The translations under genes were made by a program, and so were the position numbers. From contig JBHEOL010000284.1 of assembly GCA_046261635.1 (NCBI GenBank), forward strand, positions 1 through 6,268: DNA of 6,268 nucleotides. Direction: 5' to 3'. The notes under the pieces were generated by a model. It saw only the letters and a list, made by a program, of their open reading frames with translations. It was not told the origin of the DNA and made no database searches. The DNA is from JBHEPS01 sp046261635 (lineage in GTDB: Bacteria; Acidobacteriota; Thermoanaerobaculia; Gp7-AA8). Shown piece by piece: positions 1-5,716 of the stretch (its first letter is position 1; every line of letters begins with the position of its first letter).

Positions 1-44
1 CTTTCAGGGTGTCACCGAGGAGACGCGCCGCCATTTCCAAGGCG

Positions 45-80
45 GAAAGTTGGGGCCAGGTCTGGGAAAACAACTTTTCG
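45..80 (-). repeat. REP-like palindromic repeat, left copy (inverted)
   Basis: The reverse complement of this stretch matches 308-344 at about 33 of 37 positions, including the run CAGACCTGGCCCCAACTTT with one break at its edge. Each copy is itself a hairpin: an AAAGTTG-type arm and its complement CAACTTT enclose a loop of about 20 bases. Similarity extends weakly outward past base 80 (a shared AAG/GCCGCTT motif near 105-113). A short palindrome, dispersed and occurring in pairs in opposite orientation, is typical of REP/BIME elements mobilised by REP-associated tyrosine transposases, or of MITE ends. Which of the two cannot be told here. Confidence 0.75.
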
Positions 81-125
81 ATGACCAAGGGGCGGGAGGC
101 GAAGCGGCTTTGCACCGAACCCGTG

Positions 126-149
126 CTTCGTTAACCATGAGAAAAGTTG
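126..149 (+). repeat. Partial related repeat unit
   Basis: Starts with CTTCGTTA, identical to 298-305. After a few extra bases it continues with GAAAAGTTG, identical to 309-317. It therefore matches the left portion of the right-hand repeat as a direct repeat, but the distal palindrome arm that would complete the hairpin is degenerate (only CAAC around 168-174). Most likely a decayed third copy of the same element. Confidence 0.5.
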
Positions 150-290
150 GGACTTCCTCTCGAAAAACAACAACCTCTCGCCAGGGTTTCGGCGTCTCCA
201 AAGCCTGAGCTACTTGCATGGATCGTGGCGAACGCGGCTGATCCGCCTCACGTAAGTGGATCGCACTCGAGCGACACGTAAAAAGGCCGC

Positions 291-3200
291 TTGAGACCTT
301 CGTTAGGCGAAAAGTTGCTTTTACAGACCTGGCCCCAACTTTTCCCGCTTGGCCTGAAGCGGGCAATCGTATCGATCGTCGTTGCGGGAAGGGCCTTTCG
401 GCGGGAGTTCTCCGGAATTCCCGAGCAGACCCTCCAGTGGGAGTGGGACGGGCGCGACGCCTGGGGCCGCGTCGTCCGCGGACGTCAGCGGGTGACGGTC
501 GCCCGGACATTCATTTACGACGCTGCGTACGCTCGCCCGCGCGGCGGCGGCCTCTCGTTCGGGGAACTTTCCGCGACCGCGACCCCCATCGGGTCCGCGC
601 GTGGCGAATTCGAAACGATTCAGACCTGGACCGGCATGCTTGGTGCGGCGACTGTCGCGCCTACGGCTTTGGGTTCATGGACCCTTTCGGGACAGCATCA
701 TTACGACACGAGCTCGCGCGAGCTCAATATAGGGATCGGAACGCGGGCTGGCGGGCTCGAGGCAAAAGTCGTCCGCCGTTCGCAATCGCTCTTCTTTTCT
801 CAGTCCCGCAACGCTGAGGTCGCGCCGGACGGGTCGCTCATCGTCACGACACAAGGTGAGGTTTGGAGACTCGCCGTGGACGGAACGAGAACTCATCTCG
901 CGGGGAACCCCTATTCCCTGGAAAGCGGCGAGGGGATCCCGGCGACGAACGCGGTACTCCGGGACGTGAGCGATCTCGCAATCTCCTCGACCGGTGCCAT
1001 TTACGTCGCGGAGAGGTACGGCTTCCGTGTCCGCCGAATCGATCCCGACGGGAGGATCTGGACGGTCGCCGGGACTGGCGAGGAAGCGGCGGAGCGGCGT
1101 GATGGCGAAGGCGGCCCGGCGAGGGCGGCGCGACTCAAGCAAACTCTCTCGCTGGCGCTGGGGCCGGACGGCTCGCTTTACCTCGGCATGGATCACGTAC
1201 TTCGGAAGGTGAGTCCTTCCGGGATCATCACCACGATCATCGGAGGCTCAGCCGGAAGTCTGGCGGATGGGATCCCCGCATCGGGCGGGCATACCAGCGC
1301 CGTGTGGGGGATCGCGGTCGCCGGCGACGGTACGATCTACTATTCGGATACCCTCCGGCACCTCATTCGTGCAATTGGTCCGGACGGAATCGTGCGCACG
1401 ATCGCCGGCAACGGACAGTCGCTCTCGAAATTGGCTGCAACGTCGGCGTTGACGGGCGATGTCGATCCGTTGGCCGCCAGTCTCGATAACCCGATGGGAG
1501 TCGCAATCGCCGCTGACGGCTCTGTCTACTTCGGCGACCGGAACTGTTTCTGGCCCTCCTGCAATCCCTCCGGCCCGTTTGGATCCATCTCCATGATCCG
1601 GCGGATCACGCCGGAAGGAACGCTCGCCTTTGTCTCGGGTCCGGCTCGGAATAGTGGCGGCTGGGATATCAAGCCGACGGACGGTATTCAATACAAGGCC
1701 GTGCAGGGCCTCGCCTTTGCGCCGTCGGGCGCGCTGTTCATCGTGAGTCCCTATAACTCGTCCATCAGCAAGCTCGATTCGGCGTTCCCTGGCTTCGATT
1801 CGGGATCAATCACCCTGCCGGATTCCTCCGGTTCGCTCGTGTACGTGTTCGACGGCGACGGCCGCCATCTCGCGACGCGAGATGCTCTGTTCGGGTCAAC
1901 CCGCGCCGAGTTCCGATACGATTCCGCGGGACGTCTCACCGCGATCGTCGATGAGAGCGGTCGCGCCACCACGATCGATCGCGCCGGCGATCTACCGACC
2001 GCGATCATCTCTCCCGGCGGAAAGCAGACGCAGCTCGGCTGGGATGCGAACGGCATGCTGCAGACCATCACGGCGCCGGGCGGGCGAATCACTTCGTTCA
2101 CGTATACCGCGGACGGGTTGATGCGAACGATGACCGACCCCCGCGGAGGCGTCGCGCGGTTCGATTACGACGCCAACGGGCGGCTGATCCGGGATACCGA
2201 CGCGGCGGGCGGCGCGAAGTCGCTGACCCTCAGTGAATTCGAAGGTGGATTCGAAGTGACGCTCACCGATGCTCTCGACCGGCCAACGCGATATCAGGTC
2301 GGCGAAAGCTTCGACGGCAGGGATTATCACGCGACGATGAGCCCGTCGGGCCTCTCGACGCAGGTCCTCCGTGCGCCATCCGAGACGACCGTCGATTCGC
2401 CGGACGGAACGCGGCTGCGCCTCACGAACGCGCCGGATCCTCTTTTCGGCATGATGGCGCCGCAGCAGAGTGCAGAGATCACCACGCCGCTGGGGAACCG
2501 ATGGAGTCATTGGTTCGCCCGATCGTACGAGGGCGAGGTCGGCTCGATCACGAAGGTATTCGACCAGGTATTGATCAACCCCTTCGGCTACTGGACGAGC
2601 GAGCTCGTCATGTCGACGCGAACGCGGACTACGCGGTCCGGTGCTGACAGGACGACGCGCGAAGTGTTCGATGACCGAGCGCGCCTCACCGAGCTTCAAG
2701 TCGCCGGGATCACGCCGACGACGTTCGCCTGGACGTCTCGGGGGAAACTCGGCAGCGTGAGCCAGGGCGGCCGAACGTACACGTTCGAATGGAGTGCTGC
2801 GGACGAGCTCGTGTCGGTGACCGATCCCCTCGGACGGAACGTGGGATTCACCTACGACAGCGCCGGCCGGGTCGTCCAGCAGACGCTTTCGGACGGGCGG
2901 GTGATCGGCTTCGCGTACGACCTCAATGACAACCTCATCGCCCTCACTCCGCCGGGACGGCCGGCGCACGGGTTCGACTACTCGACCGTGGATCTGGAGA
3001 CCGCGTACCGTCCGCCGGCGGTCGCGGGGTCCGGCACGACCGCGACGCGGTACGAGTACAACCTGGCGCGCGACCTCATGAAGGTGATCCGTCCTGACGG
3101 GGCCGAGATCGGGCTCGGCTACGACGCCGGCGGACGGCTGGCGTCGCTCTCGACCCCGCGCGGAGCGTACCGCTACGCGTACGACTCCGGCGGCAATCTC

Positions 3201-4775
3201 GAATCCCTCGTGGCGCCCGAGGGGATGACGCTCGAGTACGGCTGGGACGGATTTCTCCCGACGCACGTCCGCTGGAGCGGTGCGGTGTCGGGCGAGGTCT
3301 CGTGGGTCTACGACGAGTTCAGGGTCGCAATCGAGAGAGTCAACGGAGTCTCCATCTCGTTCGGCTACGAGCTCGATCTGCTCCTCGCGAGAGCAGGAGA
3401 CATGACGATCCAGCGCGACCCTGCCAACGGACGGATCACGGGAACGACTCTTCGCCGGCTCGTGGACGCATACGGATACGACGCCGACGGACGCCTTTCG
3501 AGTTACGTGATGCGGGACGCGGGGACCGAGGCGCTGCGCCTCGAGTACGCACGCGACGCGGTCGGACGGATCGTCGAGAAACGGGAAAGCCGGTACGGCG
3601 TCACGCTGGTCGAGCGGTACGAGTACGACGTCGCCGGGCGCCTCTGGAACGTCTACCGGAACGGCGTGCTCGAGGCGACCTACGCGTACAACGCGAACGG
3701 GAACCGCCTCTCGAAGACGACGCCATCCGGCGTCGAGACGGGGACGTACGACGACCAGGACCGGATGCTGAGCTACGCCAACGCGACGTACACGTATACG
3801 GCGAACGGCGAGCTGCGGACGAAAACCGACGCGTCCGGCACGACGACGTACGACTACGACGTCCTCGGAAACCTGTGGCGCGTGGATCTTCCGGACGGGA
3901 CAGTGATCGAGTACGTCATCGACGGGCAGAACCGGCGGGTGGGGAAGAAGGTGAACGGAGTCCTCGAGCGTGGCTGGCTCTACTCGGACCAACTCAACCC
4001 GATCGCGGAGCTGGACGGGGCGGGGAACGTGGTCTCACGCTTCGTGTACGGCACGCGGGCGAACGTCCCGAACTTCATGATCCGCGGCGCCGTGACCTAC
4101 AGGGTCGTGTCGGATCATCTCGGGTCAGTGAAGTACGTGATCGACGTGGCGACCGGCGCGATCGCTCAGGCGATTGTGTATGACGAGTTCGGGAGAATTC
4201 TGCAAGACACGAATCCCGGTTTACAGCCGTTTGCTTTCGCCGGTGGAGTCTTCGATCGGGAGATAGAACTCGTCCGTTTCGGAGCCAGAGACTATGAGCC
4301 AGCCATGGGCCGGTGGACGGCAAAGGATCCAAGTCTCTTCGCGGGCGGAGATACGAACCTGTACGGCTATACGTTCAACGACCCAGTAAACTTCATCGAT
4401 CGTGAGGGTAGGCAGGCGCAGTCAGCCACCTCAGTTGCTGCGCAAACCGCTGTCGAGTTGGGGATGGCGCTTGGCACGATGATCAGCAACTGGGCCGAGA
4501 TGGTTTGGGTCAACACTGTCGGTGTTGATCCGTATTATCACTGCATGGCGAACTGCCAAGCGTCGCGGATCGGGTTCATGGGACCGCCCGTCGCGCAGGC
4601 GGTGAGCGATGTCCGAGAGATGACCGACGTGTGGCGAAAGGGTGCGACACCGCAGGAATGTGCAGCCGACCAGTTCGCGAATCGAACCGGGCGCAATGCT
4701 CCGCGCTCCCAACCATGTGAATCGGCGTGTAGAGGATTTTTACCGCCGGGCTTTACGCCGCCGACATGGCCATGA
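291..4775 (+). CDS. NHL-propeller / YD-repeat RHS protein with variable toxin-like tip (5'-truncated)
   Basis: RHS/YD proteins form a beta-strand shell that encapsulates a C-terminal effector, and are usually secreted or carried to the surface for contact-dependent competition. Residues are numbered from the TTG at 291. Residues 1-18 are translated repeat. About 25-165 is the N-terminal beta region found in NHL-RHS proteins (VSIVVAGR, EWDGRDAWGR). About 175-500 is an NHL beta-propeller of five or six blades, with the diagnostic DGEGGPARAARL insertion at 271-282 and recurring PDGSLY/DGTIYY strands. About 510-1270 is the YD-repeat array (YDSAGRL, YDANGRL, YDADGRLS, YDVAGRL). About 1275-1374 is the RHS-associated core (DHLGSVKYVID, RFGARDYEP, GRWTAKDP, NLYGY). 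Residues 1375-1494 are the variable tip. The start is unresolved: an in-frame stop at 279-281 and only TTG codons precede, the first ATG codon is at 636, and no signal peptide is present. The real start was probably lost upstream. Strongly coding throughout, so either recently truncated or read from an upstream start. Confidence 0.9.
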   Translation: MRPSLGEKLLLQTWPQLFPLGLKRAIVSIVVAGRAFRREFSGIPEQTLQWEWDGRDAWGRVVRGRQRVTVARTFIYDAAYARPRGGGLSFGELSATATPIGSARGEFETIQTWTGMLGAATVAPTALGSWTLSGQHHYDTSSRELNIGIGTRAGGLEAKVVRRSQSLFFSQSRNAEVAPDGSLIVTTQGEVWRLAVDGTRTHLAGNPYSLESGEGIPATNAVLRDVSDLAISSTGAIYVAERYGFRVRRIDPDGRIWTVAGTGEEAAERRDGEGGPARAARLKQTLSLALGPDGSLYLGMDHVLRKVSPSGIITTIIGGSAGSLADGIPASGGHTSAVWGIAVAGDGTIYYSDTLRHLIRAIGPDGIVRTIAGNGQSLSKLAATSALTGDVDPLAASLDNPMGVAIAADGSVYFGDRNCFWPSCNPSGPFGSISMIRRITPEGTLAFVSGPARNSGGWDIKPTDGIQYKAVQGLAFAPSGALFIVSPYNSSISKLDSAFPGFDSGSITLPDSSGSLVYVFDGDGRHLATRDALFGSTRAEFRYDSAGRLTAIVDESGRATTIDRAGDLPTAIISPGGKQTQLGWDANGMLQTITAPGGRITSFTYTADGLMRTMTDPRGGVARFDYDANGRLIRDTDAAGGAKSLTLSEFEGGFEVTLTDALDRPTRYQVGESFDGRDYHATMSPSGLSTQVLRAPSETTVDSPDGTRLRLTNAPDPLFGMMAPQQSAEITTPLGNRWSHWFARSYEGEVGSITKVFDQVLINPFGYWTSELVMSTRTRTTRSGADRTTREVFDDRARLTELQVAGITPTTFAWTSRGKLGSVSQGGRTYTFEWSAADELVSVTDPLGRNVGFTYDSAGRVVQQTLSDGRVIGFAYDLNDNLIALTPPGRPAHGFDYSTVDLETAYRPPAVAGSGTTATRYEYNLARDLMKVIRPDGAEIGLGYDAGGRLASLSTPRGAYRYAYDSGGNLESLVAPEGMTLEYGWDGFLPTHVRWSGAVSGEVSWVYDEFRVAIERVNGVSISFGYELDLLLARAGDMTIQRDPANGRITGTTLRRLVDAYGYDADGRLSSYVMRDAGTEALRLEYARDAVGRIVEKRESRYGVTLVERYEYDVAGRLWNVYRNGVLEATYAYNANGNRLSKTTPSGVETGTYDDQDRMLSYANATYTYTANGELRTKTDASGTTTYDYDVLGNLWRVDLPDGTVIEYVIDGQNRRVGKKVNGVLERGWLYSDQLNPIAELDGAGNVVSRFVYGTRANVPNFMIRGAVTYRVVSDHLGSVKYVIDVATGAIAQAIVYDEFGRILQDTNPGLQPFAFAGGVFDREIELVRFGARDYEPAMGRWTAKDPSLFAGGDTNLYGYTFNDPVNFIDREGRQAQSATSVAAQTAVELGMALGTMISNWAEMVWVNTVGVDPYYHCMANCQASRIGFMGPPVAQAVSDVREMTDVWRKGATPQECAADQFANRTGRNAPRSQPCESACRGFLPPGFTPPTWP
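308..344 (+). repeat. REP-like palindromic repeat, right copy, overlapping 5' end of RHS frame
   Basis: Near-identical inverted counterpart of 45-80. The arms GAAAAGTTG (309-317) and CAACTTTTC (336-344) are perfect complements around an 18-base loop. The copy lies inside the long RHS open frame, where its translation contributes the residues around EKLLLQTWPQLFP. Recognisable RHS-family sequence begins immediately after it, so the repeat appears to have inserted into, or recombined with, the 5' part of the RHS gene. Confidence 0.75.
3855..4299 (+). repeat. RHS core segment duplicated downstream
   Basis: These 445 bases align gap-free with 5824-6268. A 41-base stretch (3918-3958 against 5887-5927) is identical at DNA level. 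At protein level 124 of 148 residues agree. The match is tight through residue 1293 (95 of 105) and loose afterwards (29 of 43). Long direct repeats of this kind provide homology for recombination that swaps RHS tips. Confidence 0.9.
4413..4772 (+). other. Variable C-terminal tip of the RHS protein (putative effector domain)
   Basis: Residues 1375-1494 follow the end of the RHS core. In family proteins the core closes with DPxGL; here it reads DREGR. The tip starts with a moderately hydrophobic stretch (about 1378-1406, SVAAQTAVELGMALGTMISN) and then has a cysteine-patterned part: YYHCMANC (C1418, C1422), C1457, and CESAC (C1476, C1480). It also has the motif AADQFANRTGRNA and a proline-rich end. 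I have an impression that a HCMANC...ADxxANxxGR...C pattern recurs at the ends of other RHS proteins, but I know of no assigned activity. There is no obvious nuclease motif (HNH, AHH, ParB-like), deaminase motif or ADP-ribosyltransferase motif. The paired CxxxC motifs could be disulphides or a metal site. Calling it a toxin rests on position only. Confidence 0.65.
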
Positions 4776-4785
4776 GCGTCTTACG

Positions 4786-5253
4786 GTGAGACACAACCTG
4801 ATAATGACTGCCAGTCTATGCATGCTGGCGCTCACCCTCGCCTGCGGAGAGGATCGAGACTCTTTCTACAAAACTGTGGATGACGCACGACGTGACGGAG
4901 CGATGCAGCGGGGATGGATCCCAGATGTGCTGCCGGCTTCAGCCCAGTCGATCCATGAACAGCACAACTTGGACTCGAATCGCACGTGGGGGACTTTCAC
5001 TTTCGCTGTGCATGACCGCGCATGGCTAAGCCGCCTCCGAGCTGTACCTGCTGATACTGAACTAACAGTGCCGTCACCTCCTGCTCGATGGTGGAACCTC
5101 GACGCGGCAACGATTGCCGATCTGAAGAAAAACGGCTTCGCCGTGTTCGTGCACGACGGGCCGCCGGTTCATGCCGGCGGACCTCCCGACCTCGTTTACT
5201 TCGCTGTTCATCAGTTGCAAGGGCGAGCGTTTTTCTGGCGCTCTTCGTCGTGA
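4786..5253 (+). CDS. Small predicted lipoprotein, candidate immunity/partner protein of the RHS tip
   Basis: About 155 residues from the GTG at 4786. That start gives a charged n-region (RHN), a hydrophobic core (LIMTASLCMLALTLA) and a lipobox-like TLA-C, so Cys20 would be lipidated. The ATG at 4804 (149 residues, GGTGAG 13 bases upstream) is possible but leaves no basic n-region. The mature part shows DGAMQRGWIPDVLPASAQ and DSNRTWGTFTF, then a tryptophan-containing middle and a C-terminal strand pair (GFAVFVHDG, LVYFAVHQLQGRAFFW). I have an impression of a family with a GWxPxxLPxSA...DxNxxWGxFxF signature but know no function for it. It begins 10 bases after the RHS stop, and an ATGA overlap at the stop (4772-4775) may help reinitiation. 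Gene order and size fit an immunity protein. A lipoprotein would protect at the envelope, implying a periplasmic site of toxin action. Function is inferred. Confidence 0.78.
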   Translation: MRHNLIMTASLCMLALTLACGEDRDSFYKTVDDARRDGAMQRGWIPDVLPASAQSIHEQHNLDSNRTWGTFTFAVHDRAWLSRLRAVPADTELTVPSPPARWWNLDAATIADLKKNGFAVFVHDGPPVHAGGPPDLVYFAVHQLQGRAFFWRSSS

Positions 5254-5514
5254 TCCCGCCCGCAGTCGTGGCGGCTGCCGCCGCGCTCGTGGCGTAACGC
5301 ATCACGAGATTGCCCCTCCACCCGCCCGCCCCCGCCCTCGCCGCGTCACGGCCCTTGGCATCGCGCGCGAAATGGTGAGCGATCGTGCGCGCGGGCAACG
5401 TCCGCGCCGCGGCTCCCGCCCGCGCGGCTGCACGTGCATGGTGTCCAGCACGTGATGCGTGGGCCCACGTTCTCCGCCGCCCTCTCCTCATCCGCCGTGA
5501 GCATCGCCAGTGGC
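5254..5514. other. GC-rich non-coding segment between lipoprotein gene and attC-like site
   Basis: No credible gene. Open frames on both strands are rich in Arg, Ala and Pro, as expected from random GC-rich DNA. Minor structure: a 12-base perfect palindrome CGTGGGCCCACG at 5458-5469 with two CACGTG motifs just upstream (5431-5436 and 5449-5454), and GCGCGC-type arms around 5362-5392. No T-tract follows any hairpin, so a factor-independent terminator cannot be claimed. Confidence 0.5.
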
Positions 5515-5621
5515 CGAGCCTAATCCTCCGGTGCAGCCGACACGGACCCGCGCGTTCATTTGCTGTGAGTGCAGGTGCAGTGCGTTGCGGGTCCGCGCGG
5601 CTGACCGGGGGATTAGGCTCG
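5515..5621 (+). repeat. Integron attC-like inverted repeat
   Basis: An imperfect inverted repeat with arms 5515-5550 and 5588-5621. Arm ends are GCCTAAT (5518-5524, R''-like) and ATTAGGC (5612-5618, R'-like), a 101-bp site within the usual attC size range. Inside are TGCAGCCGAC on the left and CGCGCGGCTGACC on the right, very like the L''/L' boxes of attC sites. The left arm carries one unpaired G (GGTGCAGCC against GGCTGACC), matching the extrahelical base used by integrases for strand choice and giving an orientation parallel to the RHS gene. Caveat: canonical attC ends are RYYYAAC/GTTRRRY, and here both conserved C/G positions are changed in a compensating way (AAT/ATT). So it is a diverged or inactive attC, or an attC-derived repeat. 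No integrase gene is in the window. Confidence 0.6.
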
Positions 5622-5716
5622 TGGTTCCTGGGGGCCTCACGTTCCCCCGCACTGTCCCTCCGGAAACTTCGATCCTCTCGAACGCCCGCGAAAATCGAAG
5701 ATCTGACGCGTGTTAG
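5622..5716. other. Short non-coding spacer with a small hairpin
   Basis: Lies between the attC-like site and the displaced RHS core. It contains a 7-bp stem CTTCGAT (5667-5673) / ATCGAAG (5694-5700) with a 20-base loop and no following T-run. A GTTAGAA at 5712-5718 loosely recalls an attC core site, but I see no matching partner arm. No gene recognised. Confidence 0.4.

Larger units (their letters stand above)
1..290. other. Gene-poor upstream segment with REP-like repeats
   Basis: I find no credible coding sequence here. The forward frame beginning at base 2 stays open to about base 208 but reads through the repeat copies and resembles no protein I know. On the minus strand a possible ATG at 34-32 opens a peptide MAARLLGDTLK that leaves the window at base 1. 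It might be the start of a divergent gene with the 45-80 repeat as its leader, but eleven codons are too few to judge. The segment is otherwise occupied by palindromic repeats. No recognisable -35/-10 pair stands out. Confidence 0.5.

Noticed and set aside
4..510. Minus-strand 168-codon frame across the upstream repeats and RHS start
   Set aside because: Runs through the REP-like repeats and antisense to conserved RHS N-terminal sequence; its composition is that of repeat translation, not a protein family.
1992..3992. 666-codon open frame on the minus strand inside the RHS gene
   Set aside because: Arg/Val/Asp-rich translation without domains, antisense to clear YD repeats; a shadow produced by GC-rich codon bias. 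A shorter minus-strand frame at 5740-6237 repeats similar phrases because it is antisense to the duplicated core.
4642..4785. Upstream ATG (4642) as the start of the lipoprotein gene
   Set aside because: It would overlap the RHS tip by over 130 bases and place about 48 Arg-rich residues in front of a clear lipoprotein signal sequence.
4997..5491. Minus-strand 164-codon frame over the lipoprotein 3' end and spacer
   Set aside because: Ala/Arg-rich low-complexity translation that overlaps the convincing lipoprotein gene; no start signal or recognisable motif.
5515..5621. Interpretation of the inverted repeat as a rho-independent terminator
   Set aside because: The loop is about 37 bases, internal bulges match attC geometry, and no T-tract follows the right arm.
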